Source: an uncultured Pelagibacteraceae bacterium
GTDB taxonomy: Bacteria > Pseudomonadota > Alphaproteobacteria > Pelagibacterales > Pelagibacteraceae
Direction of reading: 5' to 3'
NCBI GenBank assembly: GCA_902579925.1
Contig: CACHIS010000009.1
Coordinates: 1-32,404 of the forward strand
Length of the DNA: 32,404 nucleotides
Shown: positions 1-8,093 of the stretch, one piece after another
How the letters are laid out: each line of letters starts with the position of its first letter
How positions within the stretch are numbered: position 1 is the stretch's first letter
Notes under the pieces: generated by a model
Told to the model about the DNA's origin: nothing
Seen by the model: the letters and a program-made list of their open reading frames with translations, nothing else
Databases searched by the model: none
Position numbers and translations under genes: made by a program

Positions 1-1344
1 TTGTGAAGCTCTGTTAAATTCACTATTTTTAAAACTAAATCCTCCGCTTAATGCTAATACTCTGCCAGTGTATGGATCCATGACAACAATTCCACCATTT
101 ATTTTTGGCAGTTGCTTGAGTTTATAGATATTATCTTTTAAATTTTCTACATATATTATATCGCCAACCTTTAATAAATTCTCAAATTCTTTTTTTGTCC
201 AAGCTATGTCTTTATATTTAACTAAACCATTCAGTTTATCGAAAGTTTCTATTGTTGCCTCAAATTTTTTTACTTTTTTAACTATTGCTATTTTCCAGTT
301 AATGGATTTTTCCAATAAATATTTCTTATCTATTTTTTTGAACCAATTTTCATCATAGTTAATATTTATAATAGGTCCTCTCCATCCTTTTCTTTGATCA
401 TATGCTACAAGCCCGTTCCTTAATGAATCTGTAGCTATCTTTTGTAAACTTAAATTAATTGGAGTATTAATATTATATCCTTGCTTATAAACTTTTTCAT
501 ATGAAAGTCTTTCAATAATATTTTTTCTAACATCTTCAATATAATATTGTGCATCCTCTAAATATACTCTTTTAGTTTTTTTTAACTCAATATTTTTGTT
601 TTTTAAATTTTCATAATTTACAAGATCTATAAATCCATTTTGATAAAGATTTTGCAAAACTAAGTTTCTTCTAAATTTAGTTAATTCAATATTTCGGTAA
701 GGATTATATTTGCTTGGTGCTTTCGGCAAAGCTGCTAACACTGCAGCTTCTGCGTAGTCTAGTTCTTTAATTGATTTATCAAAATACTCTAAACTGGCTG
801 CAGCTATACCATATGCACCACTTCCTAAGTAGATTTGATTAAGATATAGCTCCAATATTCTTTCTTTATTAAGAGCTCTTTCAATTCTAAAAGCTAAAAT
901 TGCTTCTTTAATTTTTCGATTAATGCTTACTTCATTTGTAAGTAAAAAATTTTTAGCAACTTGTTGGGTAATAGTTGATGCTCCCTCTAATCTTTTTGAT
1001 GTAAGGATATTTTTTACATTATTGATCGTTGCCCTTAGAACACCTTTAGCATCTACTCCTGGATGAGAAAAAAAATTTTTATCTTCTGCTGCTAAAAATG
1101 CATTGATTACTTTTTCTGGAATCGAGCTATAAGGTATAAATATTCTTTTTTCTTGTGAAAAATCAGCCACAACATCCCCATTACCAGAATACATTTTACT
1201 TGAAACAGGGGGTTTGTAACTTTTAAGGAATTTATAATCAGGGATTTTATTTGAAAAAGTCCATAAAGTCCCAAAAATCCCAATAAAAGCTATTAAAGAA
1301 ATAACAAGTGATATTGCTAGAATATTTTTTAATACTTTAGTCAT
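1..1344 (-). CDS. mrcA: Penicillin-binding protein 1A (bifunctional transglycosylase/transpeptidase), C-terminus off window
   Basis: Class A penicillin-binding protein that polymerises and crosslinks peptidoglycan in the periplasm. The frame stays open from the ATG at 1344 to the left edge, giving 448 residues. An N-terminal membrane anchor lies at about residues 7-30. The glycosyltransferase (GT51) domain shows the EDxxFxxHxG motif with catalytic Glu87, the GASTITQQ motif near 120-127, and the RKIKEA and LNQIYLG blocks. After a linker the protein enters the penicillin-binding region (VVMDPYTGRVLALSGG) and leaves the window at FNRASQ, before the SxxK serine, so transpeptidase activity cannot be checked here. 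It is divergent from rne with 93 bp between start codons. In many alphaproteobacteria amiC lies between rne and this gene; that is from memory, and amiC is absent here. Confidence 0.95.
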   Translation of the reverse strand, partial: MTKVLKNILAISLVISLIAFIGIFGTLWTFSNKIPDYKFLKSYKPPVSSKMYSGNGDVVADFSQEKRIFIPYSSIPEKVINAFLAAEDKNFFSHPGVDAKGVLRATINNVKNILTSKRLEGASTITQQVAKNFLLTNEVSINRKIKEAILAFRIERALNKERILELYLNQIYLGSGAYGIAAASLEYFDKSIKELDYAEAAVLAALPKAPSKYNPYRNIELTKFRRNLVLQNLYQNGFIDLVNYENLKNKNIELKKTKRVYLEDAQYYIEDVRKNIIERLSYEKVYKQGYNINTPINLSLQKIATDSLRNGLVAYDQRKGWRGPIININYDENWFKKIDKKYLLEKSINWKIAIVKKVKKFEATIETFDKLNGLVKYKDIAWTKKEFENLLKVGDIIYVENLKDNIYKLKQLPKINGGIVVMDPYTGRVLALSGGFSFKNSEFNRASQ

Positions 1345-1353
1345 TTTGATTCC

Positions 1354-1359
1354 ATTATA
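1354..1359 (-). promoter_or_regulatory. Possible -10 element for mrcA
   Basis: A perfect TATAAT on the minus strand lies only 9 bases upstream of the mrcA ATG, which would give an almost leaderless mRNA. No good -35 hexamer is seen 16-18 bases upstream. In such AT-rich DNA a chance match is a real possibility. Confidence 0.3.
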
Positions 1360-1437
1360 ACTTGGAATTTGTTAAAGATAAGGCATTATTATTATACAAA
1401 ATTTATAAAACTAAATGAAACTCTCAATAACAAAATT

Positions 1438-3216
1438 ATGGAAAAAAATTTATATATCGATGCTTCGCATCCTAATGAGACAAGGGTTGTTCTTAAATCG
1501 AACAATAATATTGAAGATTATGAGTACGAAGGCTCAAAAAATAATCTTATAAAAAACAATATTTATCTTGGTAAAGTCAGTAGAATAGAGCCATCCTTAC
1601 AGGCAGCTTTTGTAGACTTTGGAAGAGAGCGTCATGGTTTTTTATCTTTTAATGATATTCAGTCAGACTACTATCAAATACCAAAAAGTGATCTTGAAAT
1701 TATAAAAAAAGAGGAAGAAAAATTAAGAGAAGAATTATCTAAAAAAGGTGAAGAAAAAGAAGAGGAAAACTTAGCAAAGGGAAACTTAGAAATAGATGAT
1801 CCTATTGAGATAGAAAAAAAAGAAAACTTAGATACAGAACAAAGTGATCAAGAAAAAGAAAAAAAGGTTAACTCTCGAAATAAATTTAAAAGATATAAAA
1901 TTCAAGAAGTAATTAAACCTAATCAGGTAATTCTTGTTCAAGTCATTAAAGATGAAAGGGGTCAAAAAGGTGCAGCATTGAGTACATTCATATCTATAGC
2001 AGGAAAATACATTGTTTTGATGCCTAATACTCCAAAGGGAGGAGGAATTTCTAGAAAAATATTTAACCCTGCAGAAAGAAAAAAAATTAGAATGATTTTA
2101 AACGAAATAGAAATACCAAGAGAAATGGGTTTAATTGTAAGAACAGCTGGAAGTAATAAAACTAAGAATGAAATAAGTCATGATTTAGATACTTTAATAA
2201 AATCTTGGAATCAAATAAAAGACAACGCTATAAACGCAATTGCACCCTCTCTAATTCATCAAGAAAGTGAAATAATTAAAAGAACTTTAAGAGATATGTT
2301 TGATGAAAATACTAAAAACATAGTTGTTGAAGGCAATGAGGGATATAAAAAAGCTCAAAACTTTATGAAGATGCTAATGCCATCACAAGTCAGAAAAATT
2401 AAAAAGTATAGAGGAAAAGTTCCATTATTTATGGATGAAGGAATAGAACTAAAATTAAATCAGATATTTGATACAGAGGTTAAATTAAACTCAGGTGGTT
2501 ATCTAGTAATAAATCCTACTGAAGCACTAGTTTCAATAGATGTAAATTCTGGTAGCTCGATTAAACAGAAAAATGTTGAAAGCACTGCTCTAGATACAAA
2601 CTTAGAAGCAGCTGAGGAGATTGCAAGACAAATTAAAATTAGGGATCTATCTGGATTAATTATAATAGACTTCATAGATATGTTAAGTTACGGGAATAGA
2701 AAAACAGTTGAAAGAAGATTAAAAGAAAAATGTAGGTCTGATAGAGCAAGAATTCAAATTGGTAGAATTAGTAATTTTGGATTACTTGAGATGTCAAGAC
2801 AGAGATTAAGAGAAAGTGCAGTTAGATGGAAAGTTGGATTAACAGACGAGTCTTTTGCTCAAAAAGTTTTAAAATTAGTAGAGTTTAAATCAATTACAAA
2901 CAAAGCTAAATATGTCGAATTAAAAGTGTGTAAAAAAATATCTGATTTTTTAAAACAAAATTTTATTGAAAATTTAAATTTTTTTGAAAAAAAAAACAAA
3001 GTAAAAATAGATATTATTTCTGATAATTCCTTAATTATTCCAGAGTATGTTATTGACATGAAAAATAAGTCAAAAAAAACAATAGAGCTTTTAGAATATT
3101 TTGATAAACCTAAAAATCTAGAGGTCAAGGTTAAAGACAAAGTTATTAATTTTAAAAATATAAAAATTAGAAAAAAAGTCTTCAAAAAGAAGAAGTATTT
3201 TAAGGAATCTAAATAA
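1438..3216 (+). CDS. rne: Ribonuclease E/G family endoribonuclease, catalytic core only
   Basis: Single-strand-specific endoribonuclease for mRNA decay and rRNA/tRNA processing. I place the start at ATG 1438 (592 aa) because [18 protein letters not shown] matches the family N-terminus. The in-frame TTG at 1369 would add 23 poorly conserved residues. The S1 domain is split by an acidic Glu/Lys-rich insert (about residues 85-150), as in alphaproteobacterial RNase E, then resumes at the [12 protein letters not shown] block. The RNase H-like/5' sensor and DNase I-like regions follow. The Mg ligands are Asp368 (IDVNSG) and Asp411 (IIIDFIDM), spaced exactly as D303 and D346 of E. coli. After [13 protein letters not shown] (from residue 452) the CPxC zinc-link is missing. 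There is no long C-terminal degradosome scaffold, only a short lysine-rich tail. The last 8 bases overlap the convergent thiG. Confidence 0.95.
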   Translation: MEKNLYIDASHPNETRVVLKSNNNIEDYEYEGSKNNLIKNNIYLGKVSRIEPSLQAAFVDFGRERHGFLSFNDIQSDYYQIPKSDLEIIKKEEEKLREELSKKGEEKEEENLAKGNLEIDDPIEIEKKENLDTEQSDQEKEKKVNSRNKFKRYKIQEVIKPNQVILVQVIKDERGQKGAALSTFISIAGKYIVLMPNTPKGGGISRKIFNPAERKKIRMILNEIEIPREMGLIVRTAGSNKTKNEISHDLDTLIKSWNQIKDNAINAIAPSLIHQESEIIKRTLRDMFDENTKNIVVEGNEGYKKAQNFMKMLMPSQVRKIKKYRGKVPLFMDEGIELKLNQIFDTEVKLNSGGYLVINPTEALVSIDVNSGSSIKQKNVESTALDTNLEAAEEIARQIKIRDLSGLIIIDFIDMLSYGNRKTVERRLKEKCRSDRARIQIGRISNFGLLEMSRQRLRESAVRWKVGLTDESFAQKVLKLVEFKSITNKAKYVELKVCKKISDFLKQNFIENLNFFEKKNKVKIDIISDNSLIIPEYVIDMKNKSKKTIELLEYFDKPKNLEVKVKDKVINFKNIKIRKKVFKKKKYFKESK

Positions 3217-3982
3217 TACCTTTATTTGGAGAAGATGCGCTTCCCATTAATTTTTTTTCAATTCGGCCAGATAAAAAAGATTGTCTTCCTGCTATAACAG
3301 CATTCTTAAATGCTTTAGCCATTTCAAAAGGTTTCTTGGCTTTAGCAATTGCTGTATTAACTAAAATGCCATCACAACCTAATTCCATTGCAATTGTAGC
3401 GTCAGATGCTTGTCCTAAACCAGCATCAATTATTAAAGGTAACCTTGTTTGATTTCTTATTATTTGAATGTTTACTTTGTTTTGAATTCCCAAGCCTGAA
3501 CCAATCGGCGCGGCCAATGGCATAATTGCTGCAGCACCAACATTTTCCAATCTTTTTGCCATCAGGGGATCATCATTACAATAAACCATTACTTTAAAAC
3601 CCTCTTTTGTTAAAATCTCTGTTGATTTCAAAGTTTCGATCATCTCAGGAAATAAATTTTTTTTATCTCCTAAAACTTCTAATTTCACTAATTTCCATCC
3701 TCCAATTTCTCTCGCTAATCTTAAAGTCCTTAACGCTTCCTCAGAATTAAAACACCCAGCAGTATTAGGTAAATAAGTTATTTTTTTAGGATCGATAAAA
3801 TCCATCAACAATGGTTTTTTTTTATCTGTAATATTAACTCTTCTGACAGCAACAGTAACAATATCGGCGCCAGATAATTTTATTGCTTTAGCGCACTCTC
3901 TCATATTCCTGTATTTACCAGTACCAACAATCAGTCTAGAATTAAATCTTTTATTTGAAATAATTAATTTATCTTGCTCCAA
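3209..3982 (-). CDS. thiG: Thiazole synthase ThiG
   Basis: Forms the thiazole phosphate moiety of thiamine from deoxyxylulose 5-phosphate, dehydroglycine and ThiS thiocarboxylate. The protein has 257 aa, a normal length, and a TIM-barrel pattern. Visible family marks are [10 protein letters not shown] near residues 15-24, Schiff-base Lys100 in [10 protein letters not shown], the [12 protein letters not shown] phosphate-binding loop, and the [13 protein letters not shown] and [14 protein letters not shown] blocks. The start is a TTG at 3982, two bases after the thiS stop. The next Met is residue 27, inside the conserved fold, so TTG is the best start. It is preceded by GGAGGTGG, which is also the end of thiS. 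It forms a two-gene unit with thiS, and no HMP-branch gene (thiC) lies nearby. Confidence 0.96.
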   Translation of the reverse strand: MEQDKLIISNKRFNSRLIVGTGKYRNMRECAKAIKLSGADIVTVAVRRVNITDKKKPLLMDFIDPKKITYLPNTAGCFNSEEALRTLRLAREIGGWKLVKLEVLGDKKNLFPEMIETLKSTEILTKEGFKVMVYCNDDPLMAKRLENVGAAAIMPLAAPIGSGLGIQNKVNIQIIRNQTRLPLIIDAGLGQASDATIAMELGCDGILVNTAIAKAKKPFEMAKAFKNAVIAGRQSFLSGRIEKKLMGSASSPNKGII

Positions 3983-3984
3983 AA

Positions 3985-4203
3985 TTAACCACCTCCAATA
4001 AAATGAACAATTTCAATTTTATCATTTTTCTTTAAGTAAATTTTATTTAATCTTTTTTTATCTATTATTTTATTATTCATTTCAATTGCTACTTTTTTTA
4101 AAGGTATTTTTAAATTTTTTATAAGAACCGACAACTTTGTTTTATCATCTATTAAGCTCAATTTACCATTTATTTTTATTTTTATTTTTATTTTTTTTTT
4201 CAT
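3985..4203 (-). CDS. thiS: Sulfur carrier protein ThiS
   Basis: A small ubiquitin-like protein of 72 aa whose C-terminal glycine is converted to a thiocarboxylate to donate sulfur to ThiG. It ends in HFIGGG, giving the required Gly-Gly terminus (with one extra Gly). The mid-section ([24 protein letters not shown]) fits the beta-grasp pattern of the family. The start is ATG 4203. An upstream in-frame extension on this strand is only the shadow of aroQ. The N-terminus is a repetitive [13 protein letters not shown], encoded by an A10 tract and TAAAAA repeats directly after the start codon. It lies two bases upstream of thiG and 16 bases from the divergent aroQ start. Confidence 0.92.
   Translation of the reverse strand: MKKKIKIKIKINGKLSLIDDKTKLSVLIKNLKIPLKKVAIEMNNKIIDKKRLNKIYLKKNDKIEIVHFIGGG
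3988..3996 (-). promoter_or_regulatory. Shine-Dalgarno of thiG embedded in the ThiS Gly-Gly-Gly codons
   Basis: On the minus strand the last three sense codons of thiS read GGA GGT GGT, followed by TAA and, two bases later, the TTG start of thiG. GGAGGTGG is a near-perfect anti-16S match, with 9 bases between GGAGG and TTG. The catalytic C-terminus of ThiS and the ribosome binding site of thiG are therefore the same bases. Confidence 0.75.
4171..4200 (-). repeat. Short tandem TAAAAA repeat and A10 tract at the 5' end of thiS
   Basis: On the plus strand there are four near-perfect copies of TATTTT running into a run of ten T. On the coding strand this is ATG, then A10, then TAAAAA units, encoding KKK(IK)n. 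The hexamer unit preserves frame when copy number changes; slippage in the A10 run would shift it. Confidence 0.75.
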
Positions 4204-4219
4204 CGTATATAAATAGTTT

Positions 4220-4666
4220 ATGAGTAATAAAATTATTATTATTAACGGACCAAATCTTAATCTATTAGGTGAAAGAGAACAATCACAATATGGTTCGCAC
4301 ACATTTGAAGATCTAAAAGATATTTGTGTTAAAAAATCAGAGGAATTAGGTTTGAATTTAGAATTTTCACAATCAAATGTTGAAGGGGAATTAGTAAATT
4401 TAATACAATACTCAAGAAAAAATTTTGATGGTATTATTATTAATGCTGCAGCTTTTACCCACACCTCTGTTGCAATAAGGGATGCATTAAGTGTTTTTAA
4501 AAAACCAATTATTGAGCTACATATTTCCAATATATATAAACGTGAAGAATTTAGACATAAATCTCTTATAAGCGATGTAGCTACAGGAGGTATATTTGGT
4601 CTCGGAATTGACGGTTATATTTTAGCCATAATTTCAATGCAAAAGCTTCTAAAAAATGAAAATTGA
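4220..4666 (+). CDS. aroQ: 3-dehydroquinate dehydratase, type II
   Basis: Third step of the shikimate pathway: dehydration of 3-dehydroquinate to 3-dehydroshikimate by a dodecameric type II enzyme in the cytoplasm. The 148-aa length is typical. The signature IINGPNLNLLGERE is at the N-terminus. Expected active-site residues are catalytic Tyr24 (QYG), His81 in AAAFTHTSVA and His101 in ELHISN, with the Arg of REEFRH following. The start at ATG 4220 lies only 16 bases from the thiS start on the other strand, with TATAAA at 4208-4213 between them. The end overlaps accB by 11 bases, so it is probably cotranscribed with accB-accC, a common alphaproteobacterial order. Confidence 0.97.
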   Translation: MSNKIIIINGPNLNLLGEREQSQYGSHTFEDLKDICVKKSEELGLNLEFSQSNVEGELVNLIQYSRKNFDGIIINAAAFTHTSVAIRDALSVFKKPIIELHISNIYKREEFRHKSLISDVATGGIFGLGIDGYILAIISMQKLLKNEN

Positions 4667-5090
4667 TAAAAAAATTATTAAAGAACTTAGTGAATATTTA
4701 GATGAATTTAATTTAACTGAGATAGAGTACACCGAAAAAGATACAAAAATTAAAGTTTCAAAAAATAATGTATCTATTAATAATCAAAATGTTCCCGTTT
4801 CACAAAACAATATCTCAAAGCTTAGTGACGAAAACACGAACCAAAAAACTAATTTACGTAAAGAAATTACTTCACCAATTATAGGTACTGCTTATCATGC
4901 ACCAGAGCCTGGGAGTAAAAAGTTTACAGAAATTGGAAAAAAAATAAAAAAAGGTGACACAGTAATGATAGTTGAGGCTATGAAAACTATGAATCATGTT
5001 CCATCCACTGCTGATGGAGTCGTTAAAGAAATTTGTGTTGAAGATGGTCAACCAGTAGAATTTGGACAAACAATTCTTATTCTCGAATAA
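4656..5090 (+). CDS. accB: Biotin carboxyl carrier protein of acetyl-CoA carboxylase
   Basis: Carries biotin between AccC and the carboxyltransferase AccAD in the first committed step of fatty acid synthesis. It has 144 aa. The N-terminal part (1-35) is a short helical segment, followed by a polar Asn/Gln-rich linker (about 36-70). The biotinyl domain starts at SPIIGTAYHAPEPG and carries EAMKTMNHV with the biotin-accepting Lys110. It overlaps aroQ by 11 bases and shares one base with the accC start (TAATG), which suggests translational coupling and balanced AccB and AccC synthesis. Confidence 0.97.
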   Translation: MKIDKKIIKELSEYLDEFNLTEIEYTEKDTKIKVSKNNVSINNQNVPVSQNNISKLSDENTNQKTNLRKEITSPIIGTAYHAPEPGSKKFTEIGKKIKKGDTVMIVEAMKTMNHVPSTADGVVKEICVEDGQPVEFGQTILILE

Positions 5091-6427
5091 TGTTTAAAAA
5101 AATATTGATTGCAAACCGCGGAGAAATTGCAGTAAGAATAATCCGAGCATGTAAAGAATGGGGCATCTCAACTGTCGCTGTTCACTCAGACGTGGACAAA
5201 GAGAGCATGCATGTTAGATTAGCTGATGAAAGTGTCTGTATAGGTTCTCATCAACCAGTAAATAGTTATTTAAATATTCCAGCATTAATGTCTGCAATTG
5301 AAATAACTAATTCCGAGGCTGTTCATCCAGGCTACGGGTTTCTTTCGGAAAATGCAAATTTTGCAAAAGTTCTTGAAGAAAATAATATTAAATTTATCGG
5401 TGCTCACCACAGGTTAATTGAAATGATGGGTGATAAAATACAAGCAAAGAAAATTGCAAAAGAACATGGTTTGCCAGTCATTGAAGGCTCAGAAGGTGGT
5501 GTAAAAGATATAAACGAGGCAAAAGATTTATGTAAAAAAATTGGTTTTCCTGTTTTAATAAAAGCCTCTGGTGGTGGTGGTGGAAAAGGAATGAAAATTG
5601 TTAATAAAGAAGAAGAGTTTGAAACTTTATTTTCAACTGCAAAATCAGAAGCTCAAAAATATTTTGGAAATGATGAGGTATATATAGAAAAATATTTTCA
5701 AAATCCGAGACATATAGAGGTTCAAATTTTAGCTGGAAAAAATAGAGTTATACACTTACATGAAAGAGATTGTTCTGTTCAAAGAAGGCATCAAAAATTA
5801 ATTGAGGAAACGCCAAGTCCAGTACTTAATGATGAGGTCAGAGAAGATCTTTTTAAAAGGACAGTAAATATGGTGTCAAAAATTGGTTATACAGGGGCAG
5901 GAACTGTAGAATTTATTTATGAGGATAATAAATTTTATTTTCTTGAAATGAATACAAGAGTACAAGTTGAACATCCTGTTACTGAAATGGTAACTGGCAT
6001 AGACATAATTAAAGAGCAGATCTGGATAGCATTTTCAGGTGATACAGCTTTAAATCAGAGTGATATAAATCCTAGAGGACATGCTATTGAATGTAGAATA
6101 AATGCTGAGGATGCAAGTAAAAATTTTCAACCTTCTCCGGGAACTATTGGTATGTGCCACCAACCATCAGGATTTAGAACTAGAGTAGATGGTGCAATAT
6201 ACCAAGGCTATAAGGTAACACCTTATTACGACAGTATGATTTGTAAATTAATTTGTCATGGACGAAATAGAACAGAAGCTATTCAAAGAATGAATAGATC
6301 TTTAGATGAGTTTGTAATCGAGGGAATTACAACAACTATTCCTCTTCATAAAAAATTACTGAATCATAAAAAATTTATTGACTCTGAATTTAACGTGGGT
6401 TGGCTCGATAAAGATAAAATAATTTAA
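5090..6427 (+). CDS. accC: Biotin carboxylase subunit of acetyl-CoA carboxylase
   Basis: ATP-dependent carboxylation of biotin on AccB using bicarbonate. It has 445 aa, the full family length. The order is an N-terminal biotin carboxylase domain (MFKKILIANRGEIAVRIIRA), a pre-ATP-grasp segment with HPGYGFLSENA, and the ATP-grasp domain with glycine loop KASGGGGGKGMKIV near residue 160. HIEVQILAG, RDCSVQRRHQKLIEE and EMNTRVQVEHPVTE follow, then the C-terminal domain with GHAIECRINAED. All conserved blocks are present. It is the last gene of aroQ-accB-accC. Its final 4 bases overlap the convergent DUF2155 gene. In many alphaproteobacteria aat follows accC; it is not here. Confidence 0.98.
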   Translation: MFKKILIANRGEIAVRIIRACKEWGISTVAVHSDVDKESMHVRLADESVCIGSHQPVNSYLNIPALMSAIEITNSEAVHPGYGFLSENANFAKVLEENNIKFIGAHHRLIEMMGDKIQAKKIAKEHGLPVIEGSEGGVKDINEAKDLCKKIGFPVLIKASGGGGGKGMKIVNKEEEFETLFSTAKSEAQKYFGNDEVYIEKYFQNPRHIEVQILAGKNRVIHLHERDCSVQRRHQKLIEETPSPVLNDEVREDLFKRTVNMVSKIGYTGAGTVEFIYEDNKFYFLEMNTRVQVEHPVTEMVTGIDIIKEQIWIAFSGDTALNQSDINPRGHAIECRINAEDASKNFQPSPGTIGMCHQPSGFRTRVDGAIYQGYKVTPYYDSMICKLICHGRNRTEAIQRMNRSLDEFVIEGITTTIPLHKKLLNHKKFIDSEFNVGWLDKDKII

Positions 6428-6831
6428 TAACAATTAACAAGCCAAATGTCGTAAACTGGGTGATCAAATGGCTCTATTGAAGGGCTTGATGAGAACATCC
6501 AACCGTTAAAAACATAAACATTATTTCTATCTTTTTTTGTCAAATCTCTTACTTGAATGTAGGCTTTTATCTCTGGATTATCATCAAATTCTGTATCAAT
6601 ACATTTTATACTTTTTATTGCTAAATCTTTATAAATATATTCTTCATTATTATTTAATTTTATTAGCTCATTTTTTGAACTTATTTTATCTAAAATTTTA
6701 ATATCGGTATTTTTACCCTCAAGATTATTTTGTGATTTAATTTCAAATGAATAGAGTTGACAAATTATAAATGCGATTAGAAAAAGATAAAATTTAATTT
6801 TTCCAACTTTTATATTTTTTTTGAATTGCAT
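6424..6831 (-). CDS. DUF2155 domain-containing protein, predicted exported
   Basis: A protein of unknown function (135 aa). The N-terminus has a basic stretch and a hydrophobic segment (about residues 12-30), consistent with a signal peptide or anchor. The C-terminal half is the conserved part: AYIQVRDLTKK, VYVFNGWMFSSSPSIEP and the ending HPVYDIWLVNCY, which I recognise as DUF2155. The family is found in alphaproteobacteria next to the NDUFA12-type complex I subunit, as here. Its ATG at 6831 lies 38 bases inside the 3' end of that gene. Its stop overlaps accC by 4 bases. A role linked to complex I is only suggested by the neighbourhood. Confidence 0.85.
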   Translation of the reverse strand: MQFKKNIKVGKIKFYLFLIAFIICQLYSFEIKSQNNLEGKNTDIKILDKISSKNELIKLNNNEEYIYKDLAIKSIKCIDTEFDDNPEIKAYIQVRDLTKKDRNNVYVFNGWMFSSSPSIEPFDHPVYDIWLVNCY

Positions 6832-7156
6832 CTTTTTTGGTTTTATTGGGGTAATAAGCTGAATCAGTACCTGTTAGATTAGGTTGATGAGGTTTTTGCC
6901 ATGAATGTTTTTTTAATTCATGATAATTTTCAATTTTATTTGGCATAAAATGTATCCAAGAAAACCATTCTACAGGAATTTTAGACGCATCTATTTCATC
7001 ATAATAAATAACCCATCTTTTGCCATTTTTACTTTGATAATATCTATTACCAAAATCATCTTTTCCAACAAGCTTTCCAAAAAAAATAGTTTTTATTCTT
7101 GTGCCTATTGTCTCACGATTCCACCAAGTGAAAATTTTTTTTAAAATTGTCAACAT
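6794..7156 (-). CDS. NADH:ubiquinone oxidoreductase accessory subunit, NDUFA12 family
   Basis: Accessory (supernumerary) subunit of respiratory complex I, shared by alphaproteobacteria and mitochondria. It has 120 aa. Family features are FTWWNRETIGTRI near the N-terminus, KLVGKDDFGNRYYQ, RWVIYYDEIDASKIPVEWFSWIH, the HSWQKPHQPNLTGT block, and a lysine-rich C-terminus. There is no signal peptide; the mitochondrial homologue lies in the matrix arm, so a cytoplasmic-face location is expected. It is followed on the same strand by the DUF2155 gene with a 38-base overlap. The main nuo genes are not in this window. It is divergent from the NrdJ-like gene, 114 bp away. Confidence 0.93.
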   Translation of the reverse strand: MLTILKKIFTWWNRETIGTRIKTIFFGKLVGKDDFGNRYYQSKNGKRWVIYYDEIDASKIPVEWFSWIHFMPNKIENYHELKKHSWQKPHQPNLTGTDSAYYPNKTKKDAIQKKYKSWKN

Positions 7157-7270
7157 CTAAATCTCATTAATTTCAATTTCAAATTGTATAAATTAAATTA
7201 GACTAAAATATGTAAAAGTATATAAGTTAAATGATTCAAATTTCAAATTTAAATTAAAAATAGGATTAAA

Positions 7271-8092
7271 ATGGCAAAATATCTAGTTGAAACTTATTAC
7301 ACATGTACTTTTAAAGTAAATCATTATTTAGATGATGTAAATGAAACAGAACTTAAAAATTTAGAAAAAAGAGATGATGGCAAATTTGAAATTTTAGAAG
7401 TAAAACTAGACAATAGAAAAACCAAAAGTCTTGATACTAATAACAAAAAGGTCAGTCAAAATACTAAAATAGATTTAGTTTCAAGTCAGAGTGAAAATAA
7501 ATCCAATAAAGTTGAAAAAATCATTACTCAATCTTTTTCTAATCAAGAAAATTCTGGAAAAAGATTTGGTATGCCGGATAGAAGAAAGGGTTATATTCAA
7601 AAAGCCACAATTGGAGACCATAAAGTTTATTTACATACAGGTGAATATGAAGATGGTAAAATTGGAGAGATATTCATTGACACTAGTAAAGAAGGAGAGC
7701 TTGTTAAAGCTTTGATGAATAATTTTGCTATAGCTGTTTCTCTCGGCCTTCAATATGGTGTGCCTTTGGATGAATTTGTTAGTGCCTTTACTGGTACTAA
7801 ATTTGAGCCTTCAGGTAAGGTTCACGGTAATGACAGAATATTAAGCGCTTCATCAATTTTAGACTATATATTCAGGGAATTAGCCATTTCATATTTAAAT
7901 AGAGAAGATTTAGCCCATACTCCATCGATAGGAAATTTAGATAGTGGTATTAATGACCAAAATCTAGATGAACAAAATCAATTTTTGAAAATTGTAAAAG
8001 ACATAACAAGCAAAGGATTTGTCCGAAATAATTATAAAAAAAATTTAGTAGATTTGTCCGACGTAAAAATAAGTCTTAAAGGAAAGAAATGA
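7271..8092 (+). CDS. Stand-alone C-terminal (TSCPD-like) domain of class II ribonucleotide reductase
   Basis: A 273-aa protein. Residues about 100-222 match the region near the C-terminus of adenosylcobalamin-dependent ribonucleotide reductase Nrd[66 protein letters not shown] and [20 protein letters not shown]. The catalytic barrel, the active-site cysteines and the terminal CxxC pairs of NrdJ are absent. In their place are a distinct N-terminus ([20 protein letters not shown], about 1-56) and a polar linker (57-98). A Shine-Dalgarno AGGA lies 5 bases before ATG 7271, so this looks like a designed start rather than a broken gene. It cannot reduce nucleotides alone. A partner or regulator of an RNR encoded elsewhere is possible but unproven. 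Its stop lies 1 base from the convergent aspS. Confidence 0.85.
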   Translation: MAKYLVETYYTCTFKVNHYLDDVNETELKNLEKRDDGKFEILEVKLDNRKTKSLDTNNKKVSQNTKIDLVSSQSENKSNKVEKIITQSFSNQENSGKRFGMPDRRKGYIQKATIGDHKVYLHTGEYEDGKIGEIFIDTSKEGELVKALMNNFAIAVSLGLQYGVPLDEFVSAFTGTKFEPSGKVHGNDRILSASSILDYIFRELAISYLNREDLAHTPSIGNLDSGINDQNLDEQNQFLKIVKDITSKGFVRNNYKKNLVDLSDVKISLKGKK

Positions 8093-8093
8093 C

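Noticed and set aside
1369..1437. A TTG-initiated 23-residue N-terminal extension of RNase E
   Set aside because: The extension lacks family similarity, overlaps a plausible promoter region (TTGTTA/TATACA), and the family N-terminus aligns with the ATG at 1438.
4204..4530. A long minus-strand reading frame extending upstream of thiS
   Set aside because: It is antisense to aroQ, which has strong family motifs; ThiS is complete from ATG 4203.
7157..7270. Promoters in the 114-bp gap before the NrdJ-like gene
   Set aside because: Several TATAAG/TAAAAT-like hexamers exist, but none has a convincing -35 partner at 16-18 bases; the sequence is too AT-rich to choose one.
7271..8092. NrdJ-like gene as a truncated pseudogene
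   Set aside because: It has an ATG with Shine-Dalgarno, a distinct structured N-terminus, an intact frame and a well-kept core, with no upstream NrdJ remnants in the 114-bp gap.
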